Positions 54,195 through 62,148 of a DNA stretch of 64,000 bases are shown here, in pieces. The stretch comes from an uncultured Senegalimassilia sp. (GTDB taxonomy: Bacteria > Actinomycetota > Coriobacteriia > Coriobacteriales > Eggerthellaceae): contig NZ_CAKTVU010000007.1 in the NCBI RefSeq assembly GCF_934630535.1, positions 40,667 through 104,666 of the forward strand, given 5' to 3'. The notes under the pieces are model-generated. The model was not told the origin of the DNA. It ran no database searches and was given only the letters and a program-made list of their open reading frames with translations. The position numbers and the translations under genes are program-made. Numbering within the stretch: position 1 is the stretch's first letter; each line of letters opens with the position of its first letter.

Positions 54195-54691
54195 TACTTG
54201 CCCTTCTTGCGCTTGCCCTTGGCGCGGCGCTGTGCGCGGTTGAGCGCCTGGACCTGCTCCGCGCGCTCGCTGTACATCAGGCCGCAGGCCATCAGCTGCT
54301 CGCTGGTCGCGTGGCGCCCGAGCATGTTCAGAAACGTTGCGAACACCTCGCCAAGGATGCGGATGTTCTCCTCGGGAACGATGGGGCCATCTTTGCCGCC
54401 CATCCATGCGAGCAGCTCCTCCCAGCCCTCGGTGCCGATGAACACCGAGACGGTGCGCTTGATCAGGCGGGCCTGCGCGGCGTTGGCCTCGGCCGCCTTC
54501 TCGGGGGTGTCAGCCCCGCGCGCCATCTGCTCGTTGGCCTGCGCGCGGTCGATGGCGTTGCCGACCTTGGCCAGGTACTCCTCGATGTGCTTGTCGTCGA
54601 ACCACACGCGGAAGCGCGGCGTGTCGGGGTTCTCCTCGGGGTCCTCGAAGTACACGTCCTCATACGCGCGGATGTTTTTCAAAAGTTCCAT
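54194..54691 (-). CDS. tail assembly chaperone-like protein
   Basis: A 165-aa protein upstream of the Gp15 gene, in the position of the first tail assembly chaperone. It is mostly helical (KHIEEYLAKVGNAIDRAQANEQMARG) and ends in a basic tail (RAQRRAKGKRKKGK). AAAGGGG precedes the ATG. No slippery heptamer is obvious at the junction, where a TAATG overlap links it to Gp15 instead. Confidence 0.7.
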   Translation of the reverse strand: MELLKNIRAYEDVYFEDPEENPDTPRFRVWFDDKHIEEYLAKVGNAIDRAQANEQMARGADTPEKAAEANAAQARLIKRTVSVFIGTEGWEELLAWMGGKDGPIVPEENIRILGEVFATFLNMLGRHATSEQLMACGLMYSERAEQVQALNRAQRRAKGKRKKGK

Positions 54692-54726
54692 TTGCTGCCC
54701 CTTTCGTGAGCGGTGAGCGTTGGGCA

Positions 54727-54797
54727 TAGAAAAGGGGCGCGGGCCGCTCACTAGCCCGCGCCCCCATGTCTGGGAGGTTATGTCTGGTGTCGCCTGG
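54727..54797 (-). terminator. terminator after the major tail protein, with motif copy
   Basis: An 11-bp stem GGGGCGCGGGC/GCCCGCGCCCC (54734-54744 with 54754-54764) followed on the minus strand by TTTTCTATG. The motif core (plus strand GGTGTCGCCTGG, 54786-54797) lies just before the stem in transcription direction. Confidence 0.85.
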
Positions 54798-54799
54798 CG

Positions 54800-55516
54800 C
54801 TACTTCGCCGCGACGGTCACCTCCACCTGCGTGCAGAGGCTCGGCTTGGACGCGCAGCGCACGGTGATGACGGCCTTGCCCGCTGCCACGCCGGTCACGT
54901 TGCCGTCGCTGTCCACGGTCGCAATGTCGGTGTTGCCGGAGGCGAAGAAGCACTTGGGGTTCGCCTCGGCGGGCATCACCACAGGCGCCAGCTTCACGGA
55001 CTTGTCGACGGTGGCCCCGGTCGGCGCGGTGCACGTCACGCTTGCAGGCTGCTTCAGCTTGTTGGCCTCGATGAAGCTCATGGCGCCCGCTCCGGAGATG
55101 GTGCAGGAGAACGCGCCCGGGTCGGACGCGGCGCCCTGCTGGGAGCCCACGGTCAGGTTCAGGTAGGTGCAGTTGCCCTCCACCACGTCGCCGTTGGGGT
55201 CGGTGTGGCGGAAGTGGCCCGTGCGGCCGTCGCCGGTCTCCAGCGCCAGGCTGGCCACGTAGTCCTGCGCGGGGTCGCCGTAGCAGCGGTCGCCCGTGAC
55301 CTCGTACTGCGGCTGCACGCTCTTCACCTTGTCGGTGGGCGTGCCGTAGCCGTCGTAGTAGTCCTTGGTGTCGGTGGTCTCGTTGGTGGTCGGCTTCACC
55401 TCGGTGATGCCGCGCGAGAAGATGGCCCACGTGGGGGTCGCCGCCTCGGGCGTGATGTCAACCTCCAGCGCGCTCATGTAGTTTGGCGCGAAGCCGAGGT
55501 CTTGGTTCTTTGCCAT
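54800..55516 (-). CDS. major tail protein with C-terminal Ig-like (BIG2) domain
   Basis: A 238-aa tail tube subunit. The N-terminal 150 residues (LGFAPNYMSALEVDITPEA, EVKPTTNETTDTKDYYDGYG) have the tail tube pattern. The C-terminal 80 residues (VKLAPVVMPAEANPKCFFAS, VDSDGNVTGVAAGKAVITVRC) are a bacterial Ig-like domain projecting from the tube surface. A strong terminator follows. Confidence 0.88.
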   Translation of the reverse strand: MAKNQDLGFAPNYMSALEVDITPEAATPTWAIFSRGITEVKPTTNETTDTKDYYDGYGTPTDKVKSVQPQYEVTGDRCYGDPAQDYVASLALETGDGRTGHFRHTDPNGDVVEGNCTYLNLTVGSQQGAASDPGAFSCTISGAGAMSFIEANKLKQPASVTCTAPTGATVDKSVKLAPVVMPAEANPKCFFASGNTDIATVDSDGNVTGVAAGKAVITVRCASKPSLCTQVEVTVAAK

Positions 55517-55518
55517 CG

Positions 55519-55917
55519 TTATCCCTTCTCTATGGTTATGATCGCTTTGATTCGGAACTCCCACAGGTACGGCCCGCCCTCCGGCGGCGTTATCTCCTGC
55601 GGCTCGGTGTACAGCGCCGCGCTCGTGAACCCGTAGGAGCCCGTGGGCGAGGACAGGTCGGCGCCGTCCAACGCGTCGGCCAGGTCGTAGGCGTCGTTCA
55701 TGGCCTTGGCCTCGGAGGTGGCCTTCACGATGACCTGCAGCACGTATCCCACGCGGCGGGTGCCGTCCATGTGGCGCACCACGTCGGCCGTGGGCATGGG
55801 CCGCAGCACCACCGCGTCGTCGTGGCCGCGCGATGCTGCCAGGCGGGTGAGGAGCACCGGGCCGTAGCCCAGGGCCTCTATGGCGGCCTTCGCCGCCTCC
55901 ATCACGTCCAGCGCCAT
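55519..55917 (-). CDS. tail terminator-like / minor capsid protein
   Basis: A 132-aa protein upstream of the major tail protein, in the position of the tail completion or terminator protein (LTRLAASRGHDDAVVLRPM). The family is that of minor capsid protein from bacteriophage. The assignment rests on gene order. Confidence 0.7.
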   Translation of the reverse strand: MALDVMEAAKAAIEALGYGPVLLTRLAASRGHDDAVVLRPMPTADVVRHMDGTRRVGYVLQVIVKATSEAKAMNDAYDLADALDGADLSSPTGSYGFTSAALYTEPQEITPPEGGPYLWEFRIKAIITIEKG

Positions 55918-55918
55918 A

Positions 55919-56269
55919 TCACGCCCCCTCGGTCAGGAGGTCGACGGCCAGGCGCTTCCAATCCTCGCCGTGCGCGTCCTTCGCGGCCTTCGGCCAGTCG
56001 GCCCTCGCCCTCGGGTTCTTGCCGTGCTTGATGGAGCTGTCGGGCAGCTCTCGCACGGCGGCGGCGTAGTCTGCGTCCCATATGACGAAGCCCTGCCTGA
56101 AGTCGGAGGCCGCCTGCATGGTCTTGTGCAGGTGCTTGGAGTCCTCGGGCGTGTAGGCGTTCATGTCCTCGGCCACGCTCATGGCGAACTTCACCTGCTT
56201 GGCCTCCAGCTCCTTCGCGCTGAAACGCTTCATGAGCTTGGTCAGGTCGACCGTCACTGCTGCGGGCAT
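55919..56269 (-). CDS. HK97 gp10-like minor capsid protein
   Basis: A 116-aa protein (VDLTKLMKRFSAKELEAKQV, TPEDSKHLHKTMQAASD, DADYAAAVRELPDSSI), similar to neck proteins of the gp10 type and to minor capsid proteins in A118-like phages. GAGGT precedes the ATG at 56269. Function inferred from position. Confidence 0.72.
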   Translation of the reverse strand: MPAAVTVDLTKLMKRFSAKELEAKQVKFAMSVAEDMNAYTPEDSKHLHKTMQAASDFRQGFVIWDADYAAAVRELPDSSIKHGKNPRARADWPKAAKDAHGEDWKRLAVDLLTEGA

Positions 56270-56271
56270 TG

Positions 56272-56601
56272 CTACCTCACCTCCAGTTCCCAGTGGTGGG
56301 GGATGGTGCCGAACGCGCGGCGGGGCGTGCACCTCGCCACGTTCATCCACTCGCCCCCGTCGATGCTCACGCGGCTGCCCACGGGCACGTCGAACATGCC
56401 CGGGCTGTCCACGCCGTCGGCTATCACGAGGCCCTGCGCCCCGTCGCCCAGGGCGTACTCGCGCACGAGCCACGCCGATGCCGGCTCGAAGCGCACGCGG
56501 CACACCTCGATGGGCTGCTCGAACTCGCCGCCATAGCCGCCCTCCTTGGGGACTTTGACGAACATGGTGGAGGGCCGCGCCGAGCGCGGCACCCGCATCA
56601 T
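56272..56601 (-). CDS. minor capsid protein / head-closure protein
   Basis: A 109-aa protein (IEVCRVRFEPASAWLVREYA, VDSPGMFDVPVGSRVSIDGG, MNVARCTPR), matching in order the putative minor capsid protein of A118-like phages, which acts as head-tail stopper. It overlaps the upstream gene stop by four bases; ATGATG starts it with GGGGGGTG upstream. Confidence 0.7.
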   Translation of the reverse strand: MMRVPRSARPSTMFVKVPKEGGYGGEFEQPIEVCRVRFEPASAWLVREYALGDGAQGLVIADGVDSPGMFDVPVGSRVSIDGGEWMNVARCTPRRAFGTIPHHWELEVR

Positions 56602-56957
56602 CTCGCACCCCCCAGGCCCTGATACAGCAGCGGCGTGCCCAGCAGCTCGCTCTGCACGGCCGCCTGCATGTCGCGGCGGTAGCTGCCCTCTATCCCGGTG
56701 CCGGGGTTCCACGAGAACGAGCCGACGGTGAACCCTCCGCCTTCCATGATGCCGCCGGAGCATCCGTACGCTGCGTCGACCTCGCAGGCCGCCATGACCG
56801 CGCGCGCCCACTCCTCGGAGCCGTCCGGCTCGTTGGGGAAGATCAGGTCGCGCACGGCCGCCGTGGCGTGGGGGAGCGCCGCCTTGAACTCCTCGGCGGA
56901 CAGCTCCCCGCGCCCGGATGCCAGGTAGTCCTCGTAGGTCGGGGCGCTAGTCCCCAT
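56598..56957 (-). CDS. head-tail connector protein
   Basis: A 119-aa mostly helical protein (LPHATAAVRDLIFPNEPDGSE, AVMAACEVDAAY), in the position of the adaptor protein after the capsid gene. It overlaps the 54-aa gene by 11 bases. Confidence 0.72.
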   Translation of the reverse strand: MGTSAPTYEDYLASGRGELSAEEFKAALPHATAAVRDLIFPNEPDGSEEWARAVMAACEVDAAYGCSGGIMEGGGFTVGSFSWNPGTGIEGSYRRDMQAAVQSELLGTPLLYQGLGGAR

Positions 56958-57111
56958 CGCCCTCGGCCTCCTCGGCCTTCTCCGGCTCCGTGGCCTGCTC
57001 GGCGGCCTTCTCCGGATGCTCCTCGGCCTTCGCGGCCTGCTCCTTGCCCTTGGCGGCCGCCTTCTTCTTGGCGGCGGGCTTCTTCTCGAACGTCAGTCCC
57101 ACTACGCGCAT
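56947..57111 (-). CDS. Ala/Lys/Glu-rich small protein
   Basis: A 54-aa low-complexity protein (MRVVGLTFEKKPAAKKKAAA, then acidic KAEEAEGDGD) between capsid and connector. It has a strong GGAAGGAGG site. Proteins of this kind are common after capsid genes; function unknown. Confidence 0.65.
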   Translation of the reverse strand: MRVVGLTFEKKPAAKKKAAAKGKEQAAKAEEHPEKAAEQATEPEKAEEAEGDGD

Positions 57112-57125
57112 CTCGCGCCTCCTTC

Positions 57126-58007
57126 CTACGCTGCCTTCATGCCGGCGGTGATGTAGTGCGCCAGATTCTCGCGCACGCCGCACACGCCGTACTTGCGGTA
57201 CTTGAACAGGTGGCCGAAGCCCTGCTGGTTGTCCTCGGCGTCGATGACCTTGCCGTGCGCGAAGTTCCAGCGCAGGATGACGGCGTCCTTGTGCACGATC
57301 AGGAAGTTCATGTCCACGGCGGACGTGTCCTTCTTGTAGTGGCCGATCTCCTCGTCCTTGGTGGTGCCGTCCAAAAGGTCGATGGCGGAGTAGAAGCGGG
57401 ACTGCGGCACCTTCACGATGCTGGAGAAGCCGTCCAGCGCCTCGCGGGACTTGGTGGTGTCCAGGTCCTTCACCATGCCCAGCAGGGTGGGGGTGATGAA
57501 CAGCACGCGGCCCTCCTCCGGCACCTCCTTCTCGTCCATGTCGCACATGGCGGCGTTCAGGCCCTTGAGCATGTCCGCGCCGTCGGTGTAGGTCTTCTGC
57601 TCCTTGTTGATGCCCGTGCCCTTGCACAGGGTGGAGAACACGAACGCATCGCCTTCGGGCACGACCTTGTTGCGGTTGAAGTGCGCGGCCGCGTTTCCGA
57701 ACGCCAGGTTGAAGGACTGCGCGTCGACCTTCTGGTCGATTTCGAGGATGGTGCCTCGGTCGTAGTTCGCGCTGATGGGCTTCCAGGTCAGGGACGCGCC
57801 GCTGTTCTGGGGCAGGCGGCCGTTGTCCTTCACGTCGCCCAGGCCGCCCATGCTGTAGACGGGGTAGTAGAACTCGCCCAGCTGCTCCATCTGCGCGATG
57901 TTGCCCGTGGGCGCGGCGCTCTCCAGCACGGCGGTCAGGGATTCCTTGCGGTACGCCTCCATGAGCACGTTCTCGTAGCCATGGGGCAGTTCGATGCTGT
58001 TAGGCAT
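57126..58007 (-). CDS. major capsid protein
   Basis: A 293-aa HK97-fold capsid subunit (IELPHGYENVLMEAYRKESL, LTWKPISANYDRGTILEIDQ, VLFITPTLLGMVKD, VPQSRFYSAIDL). It follows the scaffold gene and AAGGAG. Shorter than most HK97 capsids, with scaffolding supplied by a separate gene. Confidence 0.9.
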   Translation of the reverse strand: MPNSIELPHGYENVLMEAYRKESLTAVLESAAPTGNIAQMEQLGEFYYPVYSMGGLGDVKDNGRLPQNSGASLTWKPISANYDRGTILEIDQKVDAQSFNLAFGNAAAHFNRNKVVPEGDAFVFSTLCKGTGINKEQKTYTDGADMLKGLNAAMCDMDEKEVPEEGRVLFITPTLLGMVKDLDTTKSREALDGFSSIVKVPQSRFYSAIDLLDGTTKDEEIGHYKKDTSAVDMNFLIVHKDAVILRWNFAHGKVIDAEDNQQGFGHLFKYRKYGVCGVRENLAHYITAGMKAA

Positions 58008-58010
58008 GAT

Positions 58011-58568
58011 TTACTCCTTAGATTCGTTGGTCAGTCCGAAAGCTGCGCGGAAGTCCGCCAGGCCGTCGGAGCCCGCGCCGCCCTTCTGCTCGCCGCCCGC
58101 GCTCGAACGCGGCTGGTCGGCGAACATGTAGGCGTTGTCCTTCTTCAGGGCGTCGAAGTCGATGCCGGTCAGGTTGCCCTGCTCGTCCAGCTTCGCCTCG
58201 GCGATGTTGGGGATGATCGCGCGCGCCGCCTTGGCGTTGCGCACGCCCATCTGCGCCAGCTTGGTGTCGATGGCGAAGTCTCGGCGCATATCGGCCTCGC
58301 GCTTCTCGGCGTCGGCCTTGTACGCCTCGTTGTCGGCCTTCGCCTTGTCGAGCGCGGCCTGCAGCTCGTCGGCGTTGCCCGCCTTGGAGGTGAACTCCTC
58401 GATCTGCTTGTCGCGCTGCTCCAGCTCGGCCTTGAGGGCCTTCACCTGCTCCTGGTACTCGTCGGTCTCGCGCTTGTACTTCGCGTAGGACACGACCTCC
58501 TTCGCCGGCTCGGCCTGCTGGCCGTTGTCGCCGCCCTCGTTGCCCTGGGGCTTGTTGTCGTCCGCCAT
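58011..58568 (-). CDS. phage scaffolding protein
   Basis: A 185-aa, highly charged helical coiled-coil protein (KYKRETDEYQEQVKALKAEL, LDKAKADNEAYKADAEKREA) ending with a small basic/polar region. Coiled coil, size and position before the capsid gene fit a GP20/DUF4355-type scaffold. Confidence 0.85.
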   Translation of the reverse strand: MADDNKPQGNEGGDNGQQAEPAKEVVSYAKYKRETDEYQEQVKALKAELEQRDKQIEEFTSKAGNADELQAALDKAKADNEAYKADAEKREADMRRDFAIDTKLAQMGVRNAKAARAIIPNIAEAKLDEQGNLTGIDFDALKKDNAYMFADQPRSSAGGEQKGGAGSDGLADFRAAFGLTNESKE

Positions 58569-58688
58569 CGCTTGCTCCTTCCGTGTTTGGTTGTCGCGCT
58601 TCCCTGCGCGCTTGGATGGCCCGCCGTTGTCGCCGCGGTCGCGTGCGGGGCCGTTGTCGCCGCCCCATCGCGTGACCGCATCTTCCCC

Positions 58689-58734
58689 GAGGTGTCGCCA
58701 GGCAAAAGAAAAGGCCGCCCGTGATGGGCGGCCT
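58689..58734 (-). terminator. terminator plus recurrent motif before the scaffold gene
   Basis: Stem AGGCCGCCC/GGGCGGCCT (58712-58720 with 58726-58734) followed on the minus strand by TTTTCTTTTG. The motif (58689-58713 including the T-run) is a 25-base match to 42978-43002 with one difference. The rest of 58569-58760 shows no gene. Confidence 0.85.
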
Positions 58735-58760
58735 GGCAGCCGTTCGCTATTCGGTTGTGG

Positions 58761-58964
58761 TTACAGGGCGGCGATGCTCTCCACCTCGTCGACGGGTATG
58801 TCCACGATGATGCCCGCGCCGTTGTCGATGCCTATGGTGTTCGGCTCGTCCAGCGATTCGGCGTCGCTCTGGTAGTCGTCGAACCTGCCCGTGACCACCT
58901 GGCCGTCGGTGCACGTCACCTTGACCTGCTGGCGAAAGTACTTCACCGCTTCCGATAGCTTCAT
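58761..58964 (-). CDS. small SH3/LSm-like phage protein
   Basis: A 67-aa beta-rich protein (VKVTCTDGQVVTGRFDDYQS, IDNGAGIIVDIPVDEVESI), similar in pattern to small proteins annotated near head genes of siphophages. Overlaps the minor capsid gene stop by four bases. Followed by a terminator. Confidence 0.72.
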   Translation of the reverse strand: MKLSEAVKYFRQQVKVTCTDGQVVTGRFDDYQSDAESLDEPNTIGIDNGAGIIVDIPVDEVESIAAL

Positions 58965-60634
58965 TGCTGTGCCTCCTTCGGTTTCGCCGGGACGATGTGC
59001 ACGTCGCCATCGGCGTAGTGGATGGTGAAGCGCGTGGTCGGGATATGCTCTCCATTATCGCCGATTACGTATCCGATCACGCGCCCCGCGTCGCAAACTT
59101 CGCGCTTGTTCCAGTTTCCGGCGCGCGTTGCGCGCGCCAGCCCCGTTCCCGCGTGCTTTGAAACGAGGTCTCGCACTTCTTCGAGCGTCGCGGTGATGCA
59201 GCTCGGCTCCTTGTACTCGCTGCCCTTGCGTTTCAGGTTCGCCACGTACTGCTCGTGCTGGCGGCTGCCCGCTATGTGCTTCGCCTGCTTGTCGTCGTGC
59301 ACCGCCATCGCTGCGGCGTCGGCCACGCGCAGGTCGCGCGCCTTCTCGGCCTTGGCCTGGTTTATGGCGGTCCTGAGAACCTTGTCGCGCTCCGCCTTGG
59401 CCATGAGGCCGAAGCCATCGCCGCCCGCCTTGACCAGCTCTCCCACGCGCTTGCGGCTCACGCCTGCCTCGGCTATGGCCGCCTTGACGTCCGGCTGCGC
59501 CATGAAGGCCGTGCGGCTGGCCGTCTGGCGTGTGAGGGCGTGCTTCTTGTTGCCCGTCTCGTAGGGGTTCTCCCGCGAGTAGTCGCGGGCGAGGTAGTGG
59601 TGGGCCGCTATGTGCTCGCGCTGGCGCTTCTGCAGCTTGCCTAGGCGCACGCGCTCCTTGGTGTCGTCCAGCCCCGCCGCCTTCAGGGCGGTCGCCTCTC
59701 GCTTCGTGGCGCGTATCTCGCGCTCGATGGCGCGCTGCTTCTGCTCGGCCTGGTACCGCTCCTCGCGCTTCTCGTCGCCGCCGTCGGGGTCGCGCTCGTA
59801 CCGCAGCGGCTGGCCCTCCACGTAGATGCCGAAGTCGTGCTTGCAGTTCGCTCCGCACAGGCCGTCCACGGCGCCGTACCCGGTCCGGCTGAAGGGCGGG
59901 TACTTCTTGGACTTGCCCGACAGGCTGAACACGCGGCCCTGCCACTTGGCGTGGCTCGGGCGCGCCCCGCCGTGCGAGGAGGTCTGCACGAGGTCGTGCC
60001 CGGTCTCCTCCATGAGGTCCAGCGTGTTGCGGCTGCCCGCCTGCGCCACCTGGGTGCGGATATGGCGTCGCATGGCCACGTCCGCCTGCGCCCACGCGCC
60101 GCTCTTGTAGTCCACCACCGAGACGCCCCGCCGCGCCAGCTTCAGCACGGCGTCGCGGGTCGCCTTCTCGTACCCGGCCATGCCCGAGTTCACCTGCGCC
60201 ACGGCCTGGGCCACGACCTCCAGGTACGCGCGCTGCACGTTGGCGGGCATCTTCAGGTTGTCGCGGCTGATCACCTCCTGAACGCCCGCTGCCGTGGCCC
60301 GCGCGGAGTTGTGCAGCCTCCACTGCATCGCCTTGGACAGCGCGCCCATGGCCGTGCCCAGCGTTGCCAGGTCGGCCTCGGCGCTTTTCGCGATCGCCTC
60401 GGCCGCCGCCTTGGCCGCCTCTCGCGCGGCTCTGCGGCCCTCCTCGCTCATGGCCTTCTGCACGTCCTTGGCGGCCAGCGCGGCCTTCCTGGCGGCCTGG
60501 GAGTAGGCGCTCTCGCCCTCGAAGTCTATGGAGCCTATGAGCGCGGCGTAGATGCACACCAGGCGCAGGGTGTACTCGTCCATTGCCCCCTGCGCCGCGT
60601 CGGTGAAGTGCTCTATGTAGTCCGGCCCCAGCAT
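58961..60634 (-). CDS. minor capsid protein (Phage_min_cap2) with toxin-like C-terminal domain
   Basis: A 557-aa protein following the portal gene. Residues about 1-290 are Phage_min_cap2 (GPDYIEHFTDAAQGAMDEYT, TSSHGGARPSHAKWQGRVFS, YGAVDGLCGANCKHDFGIYV). The C-terminal 110 residues (AGSRQHEQYVANLKRKGSEY, AGTGLARATRAGNWNKREVC, VIGYVIGDNGEHIPTTRFTIHY, HIVPAKP) match the pattern of polymorphic toxin type 50 domains, a BECR-type ribonuclease fold. A long helical linker lies between. It may be delivered with the genome into the host. ATG at 60634 overlaps the portal stop. Confidence 0.85.
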   Translation of the reverse strand: MLGPDYIEHFTDAAQGAMDEYTLRLVCIYAALIGSIDFEGESAYSQAARKAALAAKDVQKAMSEEGRRAAREAAKAAAEAIAKSAEADLATLGTAMGALSKAMQWRLHNSARATAAGVQEVISRDNLKMPANVQRAYLEVVAQAVAQVNSGMAGYEKATRDAVLKLARRGVSVVDYKSGAWAQADVAMRRHIRTQVAQAGSRNTLDLMEETGHDLVQTSSHGGARPSHAKWQGRVFSLSGKSKKYPPFSRTGYGAVDGLCGANCKHDFGIYVEGQPLRYERDPDGGDEKREERYQAEQKQRAIEREIRATKREATALKAAGLDDTKERVRLGKLQKRQREHIAAHHYLARDYSRENPYETGNKKHALTRQTASRTAFMAQPDVKAAIAEAGVSRKRVGELVKAGGDGFGLMAKAERDKVLRTAINQAKAEKARDLRVADAAAMAVHDDKQAKHIAGSRQHEQYVANLKRKGSEYKEPSCITATLEEVRDLVSKHAGTGLARATRAGNWNKREVCDAGRVIGYVIGDNGEHIPTTRFTIHYADGDVHIVPAKPKEAQQ

Positions 60635-62148
60635 CAGGCCAGCCCGTCGCCCAGCATGTCGAACGCGCCGCCCTGCTGCTCGGGCACGTTGGCCTTGGCC
60701 TCGTTGCTGGTCTCGCCGTAGAAGCGGCGGCGGTACTCCCACGGGGCCATGATGCCGGCGCCCACCTCGCTCATGGCCATCTCGCGGGCGCTCTGCGTGT
60801 CGCTGATGATGGAGTCGTCGAAGTCCACCGTCACGTCGCCGTACGGCACCGCCTCGCCCTTGATGTTGCGGCAGGCGTCCGCCATCCCGTTGACCAGCCG
60901 CACGATGGACTTGCGCAGGGAGTTCTCGTGGCTGTGGATGGACCGCATCAGCTGCGAGTTATCGGCGGCGACCTCCTTGGCCGTCTTGAGCCCCGTGTGC
61001 GCCTCCCAGCTGAAGTACCCGTTGCCGAAGCCGCATGCGATCGACAGAAGGCGCAGGCCCGTGTTGATGGCGCTGGCGTTCTCGTCCGCCTTGAGGTCGC
61101 TCTGGGAGGTCTGAATCTTGGAGGCCCCCTCGTCGCCGGGGTTCATGGAGAAGATGGTGTCGTCGGCCTCGCCGAAGGCGTAGTAGGTCTTGGTCATGGA
61201 GCCGTCCGGCCCCTTCTCGCTCTTCGACTCTATGAGCGTCTTGTCCACGAACGTGCGCGGGCGGCCCACGCGGATGTGGTCGAGCAGGGAGGTGACGGCC
61301 TCGTCCACCACCTTCATGGCGCCCACGGCCTTGGCGTACACGCTCGCGCCCATGGCGCAGTACCCGTAGTAGCGGTTGGACACGGCGGGGCGCACCAGGC
61401 TGAACAGCGGGCGGGTGCAGTGCGTGTCCATGTCGGCGCTGATGCCCTCGATCGCCACCTGCTTGTGCGTCTTGGTGTCGAACAGCTGCGTGAGGATGTG
61501 GTAGGTGCCGCCCACGAGCACGTGCGCCTGGCACTGGTCGTAGTCGTGCCCGCCGACCTCCACGCGGCCCACGAACGCGCACTGCGTGCAATCGTCGGCG
61601 CTCCACGTCAGCGGGAGTATCTGGGTGGCGTCGTATCGCACGATGCGCAGCTCGGCGTCCGGGGTGTAGATGTTGTCGGTCACGCCTCGCGGCTCGATGA
61701 CCCACGCGCCGGTCCCCATGGCGAACGCCCGGGCTATGAAGTCGGCGTTGTCCATGGCGAACGAGGAGGGCGCGCCGCTGTCCTCGGTCGGCTGCCCCGC
61801 CGGCTGGCCGTCCTCCGGCGCCTCCTGGCCGTCGCCGCCGGTCGCCGTGGGGTTGGCGAAGTATCGCGCCATCCACGCGCGGCGCTCGTCGCTCGTGCTG
61901 GAGATGATCGTGCTCTCGTTCATTATCAGGCTGGCCCACTCGTCGGCCACGAGCGCGGCCGGGTGCAGGCTAGCGCGCTCGCGCTTGTACACGCGGAAGC
62001 CGCGCCGCTCGCTGTAGTGGTACCAGCCGTTGTTCGCCGCGAACCACCCGAACCAGACGTCCACCATGCCCTGCATGCGGGTGTCCGGCTGGTATCCCAT
62101 GCGGCGCAGCCACGCCTCGGCGTAGCCCGTGTTGCCTCGCTTCTCCAT
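60634..62148 (-). CDS. portal protein
   Basis: A 504-aa SPP1 Gp6-like portal. It begins MEKRGNTGYAEAWLRRMGYQ and has YHYSERRGFRVYKRER, ADEWASLIMNE, FGEADDTIFSMNPGDEGASK and WEAHTGLKTAKEV. Twelve copies would form the DNA gateway. The start overlaps the large terminase stop (TGATG). Confidence 0.9.
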   Translation of the reverse strand: MEKRGNTGYAEAWLRRMGYQPDTRMQGMVDVWFGWFAANNGWYHYSERRGFRVYKRERASLHPAALVADEWASLIMNESTIISSTSDERRAWMARYFANPTATGGDGQEAPEDGQPAGQPTEDSGAPSSFAMDNADFIARAFAMGTGAWVIEPRGVTDNIYTPDAELRIVRYDATQILPLTWSADDCTQCAFVGRVEVGGHDYDQCQAHVLVGGTYHILTQLFDTKTHKQVAIEGISADMDTHCTRPLFSLVRPAVSNRYYGYCAMGASVYAKAVGAMKVVDEAVTSLLDHIRVGRPRTFVDKTLIESKSEKGPDGSMTKTYYAFGEADDTIFSMNPGDEGASKIQTSQSDLKADENASAINTGLRLLSIACGFGNGYFSWEAHTGLKTAKEVAADNSQLMRSIHSHENSLRKSIVRLVNGMADACRNIKGEAVPYGDVTVDFDDSIISDTQSAREMAMSEVGAGIMAPWEYRRRFYGETSNEAKANVPEQQGGAFDMLGDGLA

